Shown here: positions 46,444-57,055 of the stretch, one piece after another
How positions within the stretch are numbered: the stretch's first letter is position 1
Layout of the letters: every line of letters starts with the position of its first letter
Assembly: GCA_963969595.1 (NCBI GenBank)
Contig: OZ018413.1
Coordinates: forward strand, 808,501-872,500
DNA length: 64,000 nt
Direction: 5' to 3'
Origin: Neckera pumila
Lineage: Eukaryota; Streptophyta; Bryopsida; Hypnales; Neckeraceae
Position numbers and translations under genes: made by a program
The notes under the pieces: model-generated
What the model saw: the letters and a program-made list of their open reading frames with translations, nothing else
Told to the model about the DNA's origin: nothing
Databases searched by the model: none

Positions 46444-49400
46444 CATTATAAGAAAACTGGTTTTTTTTTATGTTGAAGCAAAAACATGTAATGTCCAAGG
46501 CTGAACATACTATGTCTGTGGAGACATCAAAATGTTAAAGAAAGGGATTGCAATTTTAGGAGAATTCCGAGGATGTTCCAGATGACTGCGGCAAATTTGA
46601 ATGAAAACAAGTCGGTGTTACCATCAACATTGGGATTTTCAATGACATTTTTAAGGACTCATTAATGTCCGGCCAATTGTCTGCAAAAACATGGACTGCC
46701 ACGTCAACTTTAGAAAAAAAATTCACGAAGGATAAATTTGTGAAAATTACTTTTTTCTTGGATAAAAGTCTGACCGAGGTTAAAATGAAAGGGATCGAAC
46801 AGCCACCAGGTAGCTTTGGGAGAAATAAAAGATGACGTGGCATGCCACGTGTAAAGTAATTGACGTGGCATAAAATAATGCTTATGTGGCATGCTACGTT
46901 AGCATAGCGGGGCTATCTCTTTGCATTTTCTACACTTATATTGGAGATGTCTAAATAGATGTAGAGACGTCATTAGAGACATCTTATAAAATGTTGAGAT
47001 GTTTTATTGGATGTTTTTGTAGACTTCTCAACATTTTAGGAAACATCGTCACAGCCAGTATAACATCTATGGAGATGTCATCAAAGCAACCTATAAGAAA
47101 ACCGTGTTTTTTCTGATGTCCATCCAAGAACGTAGCATGTTTAAGCTGGACATGATATGTCCAAGAGAATGTTGAGATGTCTAATGGATAGAAGCCACAA
47201 AATTGTAAATATTTGTGGATGTTGTGGAAAACAGAAGAAAATTACTGTCACAGCAGTTGAATGCTACCCAAAACAACCATGTTTTTGAAGACATTACTAC
47301 AGACATATTTATGTTTTAAAAACCATTCAAGAAAACAGTCATAGCCACATCAGCATCCCTAGTCAATTTAACTCCGGGTAAGTCATTGGAAATTACTACG
47401 GTCTAAAATAAACTAGTTGCCCTAGGTGAAAGAAAAGAAGAAGGACAGGCGGGTAAAAAAAAAAGGCTAATGTAGCACCGGATGTCTCAAGTGACTTGGA
47501 AATTTAATGACATGGACATCAACAAATTTGATGTGGCACCTGACATGGAGATTTAGTGATGAGGACACCAAAAAGGTGATGTGGCATGACACGTCAACAT
47601 AGGGGGTCCGCCTGCATCACATTCATGGATGTTCTTGTAGACATCATTTGAGACATACAAATGATTTTGCGGACATTACTTTCAGTAGCATTGTCAGAAG
47701 CTCCCTGCAATTGGGACGTCCTAGCATATGTTGTGTAGTGTGTAATTCCTTACATTTTATCAAACAGCATGACATCCAGCTAAAGACCAAAGGCATCTTC
47801 AGCAATGTCCGGTAAACTATGATATGACCTTTTGTCCTATTGAAGGCAACTTCAACATCCATCATTCAATGCTTCTATGCATGTTATTGGGTTTGACAAC
47901 TACCACAAACAAACATCCTCAAGCGAAATTGTCTTGCATGGGTTTCGTAGAAGCAGATTCGCTTAGAAAGTATGAAAATGGACAATGATGAGCACCATAA
48001 AAGAAACATGGAGGTGGATGACATGTCCAAACAAGGTACATTAAGCATTTTTTGATAACAAACAAATGTGGATTCATTGCATTCTGACTACAAATGACAA
48101 GGTCTTGCACAAAGCCCACTTTCAACAGTTCACATAACAATGGTCTAGTTATTAAGAATCATCACTCCCCCTTTAGGTGACGACAAATGCATGTTATAGC
48201 CGATGTCTACAAGCACTGCTTCTATCAGTCAAAGAATGTCTACAAGACAATGGTTCCTTTGACGAGACATAAAGCTAGACAAGTCATTTTATGTTGCAGA
48301 TGTCTTCCATGATGTCTAGAAGGCATCACGCACATATGTGAAGGACATGCATGTCTTAAGCTTCATCCTTAGCAACTGTATGGTTGCCTATTATAGCAAT
48401 GTAGTGACCTCCACCGTCCATGGGACGCTGGATCGGGTCCATGCCCTGTTGCACTGGTTTTAGTCCGTCAAAGTCCTTGTTGTTCTACAATTGAACAACG
48501 TTAAGGGTGTCCCCCTCATCTAGTTGCACAACAATACTGTAACGTAGTAGTTTTGATAATAAAAATCAAGATTTCTTCTATGTATTCCACATACTCTTAG
48601 GTGGCTTAGTTTGGACCCCAAACATACTGTGTTATTCCTCTGTACTCTGTGATATACTCTATGCGGAGGTTGAGTGCATCTTTAGTTCAATATCCCTTTG
48701 CTAAGTTTTTATCTGGATGTGCCAATGTCATGATATAGTCCTTTAGTGTCTTTAAATATCGCTCAATAGGATACATCCACTTGCAATGCACAGGGTTGCA
48801 TAAGAATAATTGCTCAACAAGGTGCATAGGCAGATATAACTATCGTACTATTAAAAAATGTCGTTGGAAATTCCTTCTCAATTGTAAGCTAGACACATTG
48901 CCATGATAACATTCTGCATTCTATCATCCTGGTCGGCCTTCCTAGTCTCCTTCTTCCCTTGTCTTTGGAAGAATCTTTATAATTTTTATAATAGCCAAGC
49001 ACACGTTTTTATCTAAGATGTTTCAAACAGCCACCGGTAGAATCTACATAACAATAACGAAAGCAAAATCAGTCACATGCAAGTAAAATACTTATGAGAC
49101 AATTATCTAAAACATGCACGAAAGATCTCCAAAGCCAATGATTCTATGCAGCATTGTTGTTTATAACTTGAAGGGGGAAATGCGAGCTCATCAATGTAAC
49201 AAAGAACAACAGAGTCTCCAATAGGGCATGCTGTGATGTATTCTATTGAAATAAAATCATGTCCTTCATGACATTGTCATGCACCTATCATGTCTAAAAA
49301 AATAACTCAAATGCTAACATCTATTACCTCCTCCCCCTTCTACCATAATTTCTCTACACCTATAACCATCATTGTACTATATGACTTATTTGTTGCAATA

Positions 49401-51312
49401 GAATGTGATAGTCATAGAATGGCAAAGTGCTGGATTCAATATTAGCATCACATGCATATAAGACGTAGCCTAAGACATAGTTTGAGACTTTATGACATAT
49501 TTGGAGACGTATTATGAGACGTTAGGACATTTGTGGAGACATCTATGGAGACTTCAAGATGTTTTAAGAGACATAACTTGGAATAAAATTGTCTTCATCT
49601 CCATTCAAATGCGAATTTGTAATTTAAGCTCTTCGACCTGCGTTTTATTACATTCACTAGGAGTTAAGATGTTTAATGAGTAATACAAGACATATTCTTA
49701 CATGTCTAGCAACCTAGGACATGACTTCATGTCATATTTACAATGACATCAATGTCCATCACTAACAACTTTTGTGTTAGATCATACATGATGACAAATA
49801 CTATAGATATACATAGTTACTACGATTTTTTTTTTCAATTTGAGCAGATGACGTCTCCCTATGAATTTTGGAAAATAGACATGGATGTAGAATGGCACAT
49901 AAACAAAGCAATAGAAGAAAGGTTCAAATAAGGTAGTTATTGCATTATCTAGAAATAAACAATGTAATAAGTTGTCTTTTAAATACTAATAAGAAAGCTC
50001 TGGACATGGCAATTTATTAGGCAATCCCAAAAAATGTGCCTGCATTTCATATAAGCAATCCTAAATGTGGCAGTGATGTCAAGCTCAGTATCAAGAACCA
50101 CTACCTTTATTCCCCAATGAATTTCTAGAAGACACCGATACTCTTCAAGGTTACATAGAGGTGGACAACCCACTTTATCCTCCTAACGTCTTGTAAGACA
50201 TCTGCGTGCTACCTTGCTGAAACGTGATTTTTGAGTTTTAATTATCCCATATGGTTTGTCTTCCTTTCTACCACCTCATTTGTATAAAGAGCTAGTCTTC
50301 TCTTCTCTATATAATCACATCAAGTGGCTTTTTAAGCCATGTGACATAATTGCCAAATGTGGTATATTTTGTATGGTGTATTATGTATGACATATTTGTG
50401 TATAGTGTATTATGTATGGTGTACTGTATATATTATATAATTGCATATTGTATTGGAGATTACAAAATGCACATGTGCATTATATAGGACATGCATGGTT
50501 GTTCATATTAATATCATACTAAAGGTTGCAAGAGGTATTTATGATAAATGCGGGCGTCGACATTGACGTCGCTAGACATATAGACGTTGAAGTTGATGTC
50601 TCAAAAAATGGCTAGACATCTGAGAAGACATCTGAAAGTATGTTTCAAAAAACGTCTGGACGTCTGATTGAAAAGTATGAAATTTGGATGTCTTTAAAAA
50701 CATCTTTGGCTGCAACTTAGAAGTCTACTATGTCTATGTTGACATTTGTCATGTCAAGGTAGACATCTCTAATGACGGTGTATGTTATAAAATACACATC
50801 TAAGTAAATGTCACATGTACGGAGGTGAGCATCATGAGAAGCATGCTGTGTCCTCCTTGACGTCTTTGAAGACGTTTAGACGTCTATGTTGATGTCATAC
50901 ATAACATCATCGAAATTCTTTGATGACGCCAGAGACCGCTTCTGAAAGTGTCATGTTAGCAGCTCTGGGTGCCACGTCACTCTATTTTGGCCTGTATGTA
51001 AGATGACACGTCATTGCCATGTGAGAGGATACATCATCAAAGGATAATGGATGAAAAATATGCCAAGTTGGCTTCTCGCGCTTACATGGCAATGATGTGG
51101 CAGCCACATGGCAACTTTTGAGGACACCATTGACCCATGTTTTTTGTGATGTCTGGTGGAAAATATGCGATGTCAGGCCAGATTTTCGATGTTTTTAGCA
51201 TGTCTCACTAAGCTTAAATTTTTGGACGTCCACGTTGACGTAGGAAAACATCACACGCAACATGCGGCTGTCAGAATCTTGACATCTAAAAAAACACGAT
51301 TTTCTTATAGTG
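46444..51312. mobile_element. CACTA (En/Spm-like) DNA transposon, non-autonomous or decayed
   Basis: The left end is CATTATAAGAAAACTGG and the right end, read inward, is CACTATAAGAAAATCG; both match the plant CACTA terminus CACTAYAAGAAAA. The 3-bp flanks are CTG (left) and TTG (right), a likely 3-bp target duplication with one change. The outer kilobases are rich in repeated GACATC, GATGTC and GACGTC words in both orientations, as expected of subterminal transposase-binding repeats. No recognisable TnpD or TnpA frame remains; one possible exon relic lies near 48.4-48.5 kb. 4.87 kb in all. Confidence 0.75.
48356..48540 (-). pseudogene. Possible exon relic inside the CACTA element
   Basis: A minus-strand frame from a CGTTACAG acceptor-like site near 48541 to TAA at 48356-48358 reads about 60 codons with one internal TAG. 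It includes VVQLDEGDTLNVVQL and, after the stop, GGGHYIAIIGNHTVAKDEA. Composition is more protein-like than neighbouring DNA. I do not recognise the domain; it may be a remnant of a transposon-encoded protein. Confidence 0.25.
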
Positions 51313-51636
51313 TTGGCAAGTGAAAATTGAAGTGTAGAAGGGAGATGGGTAGGCCAACTTGCCCAACGTCTAGGTAGTCCTTGCATGTCAATCAGGTAAG
51401 GTCTTCAAGCATTTGAAATTAGCACGCTTCTTTTTGTCTCATTTCATGCTGATTGCCTCATGCAGATTCATTGATGTTGTGCTGTGCAAATATGCAAGTC
51501 ACGAGCATCAGATTTTTGTTGCATCGATGTTGCAGGCCTTAGTTTGGAGTTCTTCAGTGTCTAAGATCCGTGTATCTCATTGGAGATTTGTTTTGCCATT
51601 GCATTTGGAAATTGAACCTTGGACACGGCATAGTGT
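51313..51636. other. Possible host gene remnant between CACTA element and element F
   Basis: Unrelated to the transposons. It contains splice-like words (CAGGTAAGG near 51392, TTGCAGG near 51533) and short plus-strand coding-like stretches. With 46232-46443 it may be what is left of one pre-existing locus on either side of the CACTA insertion. No product can be named. Confidence 0.3.
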
Positions 51637-51935
51637 TGTTGAAGAACATGTACATATTAGTGTAGACCATGTCCATGTCCATGGCTGAATGTACATATTA
51701 GTGTAGACCACGTACATTCAGCCCTAGGAGTAGCATTAGACACTTAGTTAGTGTTAGGAGTTCATTGGGTATTGCTCATAGTCAAAGGCAGCCCATAGTG
51801 GTTAATTATCCCACATGGTTTGTGGATAACTATGCAAGGCTTCTTACTTTTAAGATCAGCCCCCTCATGGGTCTTTGTATCTTCCTACCATCTAAGTAAA
51901 GCCTTTCTTTGATTCATTACATTGTAATCTCAATA
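51637..51935 (+). repeat. 5' LTR of element F, with a 44-bp internal duplication
   Basis: 299 bp rather than 255: the block ACATATTAGTGTAGACCA is present twice near the start (about 51650-51668 and 51692-51711). It is the only PBS-flanked LTR with G rather than C at position 76. Confidence 0.88.
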
Positions 51936-53064
51936 GGTTATGGGCCCACGCACGTGGAGTTGCGTTTGAGGGAGAAATTCAAATCATTTGGAGGAGATCT
52001 TGGAGCTTGGAGGAGCAACCAGCCATTTGTCACTTTGTCACCTAATAACCATATGGTGTGATTCATTTTTCAAAAGAAAGCTTTGAACTGCATTTTAAAA
52101 AAAAAATTCTTTTGGGGCTTTTAATGGCTGATTTGTGAGGTTTTGAGTACATTTGGGTGAGAGGTTGCTTATGGTAGTAATCAGACCTAATTAGGGCTGG
52201 TTGCATGCTCCATACTTGAGTTTGTGCTTAGAAGTGTACATTGGGAGCCATTGAGGGCTGATTGTGCACTTGGGTGCATTGTTGATTGTGATTGTGGCAA
52301 TTGCAATCTAGTGAGAGTCCTTTGTGAGCCTTGGAAGTATCATTGAGTTGCTTGAGGTGTTTGCCATCCATTGTGGGCTGATTAGTGCCCTTGTGAGTGA
52401 GTGAGGCAAATTAGTGGACATTCTGAACCTTAGAGGGCTGATTTGTGCCCTTGTGAGTGAGTGAGGGCTGATTTGTGCCCTTGTGAGTGAGAGAGGGCTG
52501 ATTTGTGCCCTTGTGAGTGAGAGAGGGCTGATTTGTGCCCTTGTGAGTGAGAGAGGATTGATTTGCGTCCTTGTGAGTGAGAGAGGGCTGATTTGTGCCC
52601 TTATGAGCTTTGTGGAGTAATTGAGAGCCAATTAGGGTTCTTTGGTGACTTGGTGATCCAACTAGGGGTGTTGGAGGCCAATTGTTATCCTTGAGGTACT
52701 CATTGTGAGTAGTAGCTTCCATCTAGGGCTGATTGGAGGTCTTGAGCTCCTTGTAGGGTGGAGTACCCTAATGTGAGGAGCATTGTGAGTTTGCTTGCTG
52801 ATTGGAAGTAGCACTAGCCCATGGTGTCCATGTGGTGGCTTTGAGCTTCATTAGGGGCTGAATTCGTGTTGAAAGGAGGTGATGCACTTGTGAGAAGTGT
52901 TGGGTCGTTCTAAGGGCTTTGGAGAATCTTGGAAGGTCCTTGTAAGGGCTGATTGGTGCCATTTCAGTCCAATTGGCTTCCAAGGGATTGTTTGGAGGTT
53001 GAATTGAGTTTGTCAACTCTCCAAGATACTTGGGGTGCTGCCAATAAGTGGGAGGTGCTTCACC
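51936..53064 (+). other. PBS and leader of element F
   Basis: PBS GGTTATGGGCCCAC at 51936-51949. The leader carries the longest 30-bp tandem array in the window, about six units (about 52434-52612). Confidence 0.8.
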
Positions 53065-53958
53065 ATGGCATCAAGTGGAGGAGAAGGCCTGCGCATCATT
53101 GACAAGTTCAATGGGGAGAACTTTGGCATGTGGAAGTTCAAGATGGAGATGATCCTTGCGGAGAAGGACTTGTGGGAGGTGGTGGATGGGAGTGAGGAGC
53201 CTCCAAGTGAAGATGCGGATCCCAAGACCAAGAAGGCCTTTGAGAGGAAGGAGAAGAAGGCCTTTGCTCTCATTGCCATCAACCTTGTGGACCGCCAAAT
53301 TGCTCACATTCGACATTGCAAGGGACCAGCCCAAGCATGGACCACCCTTTGCAACATCCACGAGACCAAGAGCCTCTCCAACATCCTCTTTCTTCGACGC
53401 AAGTTCTTCACTAGCAAGATGCAAGAGGAGGATGACATGTTGGATCATGTCAACAAGATCAAGGCTCTTGCGGATGAGTTGGCTTGTTTGGAGGCGCTCG
53501 TGACGGATGGGGATGTGGTGATGACCTTGTTGGAGAGCTTGCCCCCATCTTATGAGTTCCTCATCACCGCATTGGAGACAAGGCCCACCAAGGAGCTGAC
53601 CATGGAGTTTGTGACCGCCCGCTTGATGCATGAGATGACCAAGCGCAAGGAGAATGAGTCCCAAGCGGAGGGATGAGCCCTTGTCTCAAGATTTGGCAAA
53701 GGAGGCAACACCAAGGCGTTCAAGGAGACAAGGATGTGCTTCAAGTGTAACAAATCGGGCCACATTGCCAAGCATTGTAGGAGCAGCCAAGCCAAAGACA
53801 AGGAGAGTGCACACCAAGCTTCCAAAGAGGAGGAAGAGGAGGAGTTTGCCTTTGCCACCCATGGAGGAGGGGAGAAGGCCAACATATTCACTTGGATTGT
53901 CGACTCGGGGGCCACTCAACATATGACCAGCCATCGAGATGCCTTCCACACCTATTAG
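53065..53958 (+). pseudogene. gag: copia-A gag and protease start of element F
   Basis: ATG 53065 (MASSGGEG). An open capsid-like region of 204 codons runs to the shared TGA at 53674-53676. In the same phase follow the zinc knuckle CFKCNKSGHIAKHC (Pro to Ser) and VDSGATQHM, then the shared TAG at 53956-53958. There are no frameshifts, so these two stops are the only breaks seen. Confidence 0.87.
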
Positions 53959-54566
53959 CCCATTTTGGGGAAGAAGATTTATTTGGGAGACAATGGCATG
54001 GTGGAGGCCTTTGGCATGGGGGAGATCCTAGTGGAGGTGCAAGTGAAGGGAGAAACCAAGAGGATCCAAAACCGAGAGGCACTCCATGTCTCCAAGTTGC
54101 ATGCCAACTTGCTTTCGATGAGCAAGCTGTCTTTGGGAGGTTTGAAAGTGCAATTCAACACGGTGGGGTGTATTGTGAGGGCACCAAGTGGAGTTGTAAT
54201 TGCATCAGCCCCTTGTGAGGGCAATTTGTACAACCTCCATTTCACCAAGGTGAATGGCACTTCCGTGGCTTGTGTTGCCCAAGGATCAGCCCATGAAGAC
54301 CTTGTGGAGCTTTGGCATAGGAGGCTTGGGCACTTGAATGAGAAGAGAATGAAGAGCCTCCAACACATTGTGAAGGGGCTGACCCTCTCTTCTTGCAAGC
54401 ATGATTGGAGTTCTAGGGGGTGCAAGGGGTGCATTGAGGGAAAACAAGCAAGGCAGCCCTTCCCCAAGGATGGAGCAACTCGGGCCACCAAGCCATTGGA
54501 GCTTGTGCATTCGGATGTGTGCGGGCCGATGAAGACCACAACCATAGGAGGAGCAAGGTATTTTTT
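53959..54566 (+). pseudogene. pol: Element F pol, protease end and integrase start
   Basis: Open frame with GKKIYLGDNG, the HHCC finger (WHRRLGH near 54310, CKGC near 54420) and first catalytic Asp (HSDVCGP), to GGARYF, where element E begins. The frame happens to read on into E's LTR to 54636. Confidence 0.85.
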
Positions 54567-54821
54567 TGTTGAAGAACATGTACATATTAGTGTAGACCAT
54601 GTACATTCAGCCCTAGGAGTAGCATTAGACACTTAGCTAGTCTTAGAGTTCATTGGGTATTGCTCATAGTCAAAGGCAGCCCATAGTGTTTAGTTATCCC
54701 ACATGGTTTGTGGATAACTATGAAAGGCTTCTAGTATAAGATCAGCCCACTCATGGGTGTTTGTATCTTCCTACCATCTAAGTAAAGCCTTTCTTCCATT
54801 CACTACAATTTAATCTCAATA
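54567..54821 (+). repeat. 5' LTR of element E
   Basis: 255 bp, C at position 76 with the linked AGCTAGTCTTAG haplotype also seen in the A1 5' LTR. The PBS follows at 54822. Confidence 0.92.
54735..54740 (+). promoter_or_regulatory. Probable LTR promoter TATA box
   Basis: TATAAG in the context CTTCTAGTATAAGATCAG at LTR position 169, kept in almost all copies. It is the best TATA candidate for copia-A transcription, which would put U3 at about positions 1-195. Confidence 0.45.
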
Positions 54822-54835
54822 GGTTATGGGCCCAC
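54822..54835 (+). promoter_or_regulatory. Primer binding site of element E (half-tRNA type)
   Basis: GGTTATGGGCCCAC directly after the LTR. The inverted block starts at the next base, so the PBS is the only part of the leader left in normal orientation. Confidence 0.82.
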
Positions 54836-54836
54836 C

Positions 54837-55172
54837 TCTTCATGGGTTGATCCTTGCACAAGCCAAGGAAGTGCCATTCACCTTGGTGAAATGGAGGTTG
54901 TATAAATTGCCCTCACAAGGGGCTGATGCAATCACAACTCCACTTGGTGCCCTCACAATACACCCCACCGTGTTGAATTGCACTTTCAAACCTCCCAAAG
55001 ACAACCTTCTCACCGAAAGCAAGTTGGCATGCAACTTGGGGACATGGAGGGCTTCCCGGTTTTGGATCCTCTTGGTTTCTCCCTTCACTTGCACCTCCAC
55101 TAGGATCTCCCCCATGCCAAAGGCCTCCACCATGCCATTGTCTCCCAAATAAATCTTCTTCCCCAAAATGGG
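54837..55172 (-). pseudogene. pol: Element E protease C-terminus, inverted
   Basis: GKKIYLGDNGMVEAFGMGE to the approach to the integrase finger. Cut by the inversion edge; the finger itself begins the plus-strand block at 57056. Confidence 0.82.
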
Positions 55173-56066
55173 CTAATAGGTGTGGAAGGCATCTCGATGG
55201 CTGGTCATATGTTGAGTGGCCCCCGAGTCCACAATCCAAGTGAACATGTTGGCCTTCTCCCCTCCTCCATGGGTGGCAAAGGCAAACTCCTCCTCTTCCT
55301 CCCCTTTGGAAGCTTGGTGTGCACTCTCCTTGTCTTTGGCTTGGCTGCTCCTACAATGCTTGGCAATGTGGCCCGGTTTGTTACACTTGAAGCACGTCCT
55401 TGTCTCCTTGAACGCCTTGGTGTTGCCTCCTTTGCCAAATCTTGAGACAAGGGCTCATCCCTCCGCTTGGGACTCATTCTCCTTGCGCTTAGTCATCTCA
55501 TGCATCAAGCGGGCGGTCACAAACTCCATGGTCAGCTCCTTGGTGGGCCTTGTCTCCAATGCGGTGATGAGGAACTCATAAGATGGGGGCAAGCTCTCCA
55601 ACAAGGTCATTACCACATCCCCATCCGTCACGAGCGCCTCCAAACAAGCCAACTCATCCGCAAGAGCCTTGATCTTGTTGACATGATCCAACATGTCATC
55701 CTCCTCTTGCATCTTGCTAGTGAAGAACTTGCGTCGAAGAAAGAGGATGTTGGAGAGGCTCTTGGTCTCGTGGATGTTGCAAAGGGTGGTCCATGCTTAG
55801 GCTGGTCCCTTGCAATGCCGAATGTGAGCAATTTGGCGGTCCACAAGGTTGATGGCAATGAGAGCAAAGGCCTTCTTCTCCTTCCTCTCAAAGGCCTTCT
55901 TGGTCTTGGGATCCGCATCTTCACTTGGAGGCTCCTCACTCCCATCCACCACCTCCCACAAGTCCTTCTCCGCAAGGATCATCTCCATCTTGAACTTCCA
56001 CATGCCAAAGTTCTCCCCATTGAACTTGTCAATGATGCGCAGGCCTTCTCCTCCACTTGATACCAT
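55173..56066 (-). pseudogene. gag: copia-A gag and protease start of element E
   Basis: The reading start at 56066 is ATGGTATC (Met-Val instead of Met-Ala). A CAA-to-TAA change near 55798 stops it at GPA. The frame then continues through the shared TGA (55455-55457), zinc knuckle CFKCNKPGHIAKHC, VDSGATQHM and the shared TAG (55173-55175). It lies in the inverted block and so is read against the element's promoter. Confidence 0.86.
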
Positions 56067-57055
56067 GGTGAAGCACCTCCCACTTGTTGGCAGCACCCCA
56101 AGTGTCCTCGAGAGTTGACAAACTCAATTCAACCTCCAAACAATCCCTTGGAAGCCAATTGGGCTGAAATGGCACCAATCAGCCCTTACAAGGACCTTCC
56201 AAGATTCTCCAAAGCCCTAAGAACGACCCAACACTTCTCACAAGTGCATCACCTCCTTTCAACACGAATTCAGCCCCTAATGAAGCTCAAAGCCACCACA
56301 TGGACACCATGGGCTAGTGCTACTTCCAATCAGCAAGCAAACTCACAATGCTCCTCACATTAGGGTACTCCACCCTACAAGGAGCTCAAGACGTCCAATC
56401 AGCCCTAGATGGAAGCTACTACTCACAATGAGCACCTCAAGGATAACAATTGGCCTCCAACACCCCTAGTTGGATCACCAAATCACGAAAGAACCCTAAT
56501 TGGCTCTCAATTACTCCACAAAGCTCATAAGGGCACAAATCAGCCCTCTCTCACTAGCAAGGGCACAAATCAGCCCTCTAAGGTTCACAATGTCCACTAA
56601 TTTGCCTCACTCACTCACAAGGGCACTAATCAGCCCTGAATGGATGGCAAACACCTCAAGCAACTCAATGATGCTTCCAAGGCTCACAAAGGACTCTCAC
56701 TAGATTGCAATTGCCACAATCACAATCAACAATGCACCCAAGTGCACAATCAGCCCACAATGGCTCCAAATGTACACTTCTATGCACAAACTCAAATATG
56801 GAGCATGCAACCAGCCCTAATTAGGTCTGATTACTACCATAAGCAACCTCTCACCCAAATGTACTCAAAACCTCACAAATCAGCCAACAAAAAACCCCGA
56901 AAGAAATATTTTTTTTGATTTTAAAATGCACTTCAAAGCTTTCTTTTGAAAAATGACTCACACCATATGGTTTGTAGGTGACAAAGTGACAAATGGCTGG
57001 TTGCTTCTCCAAGCTCCAAAATCTCCTCCAAATGATTTGAACTTCTCCCTCAAGC

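Larger units (their letters stand above)
54836..57055 (-). other. Inverted block of element E: leader, gag, protease, integrase start
   Basis: Read on the minus strand it begins in the leader at CGCTTGAGGG, just downstream of the PBS, and ends at CCATGAAGAG, just before the segment that opens the plus-strand block. Reinverting it would restore normal order with the loss of a handful of bases. The right seam shows a short overlap (GCGCAACT in the leader versus GCGGAACT observed). Its leader has a 30-bp array of only two units (about 56527-56582). Confidence 0.85.

Noticed and set aside
49492..49931. Short frames inside the CACTA element
   Set aside because: They follow the GACATC-type repeats and show no transposase signature.
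52411..52722. Repetitive frames in the leaders (THKGTNQPSL-type peptides), also near 10458, 13786, 34856 and 56409
   Set aside because: They translate the 30-bp tandem array in the untranslated leader, and unit counts vary between copies.
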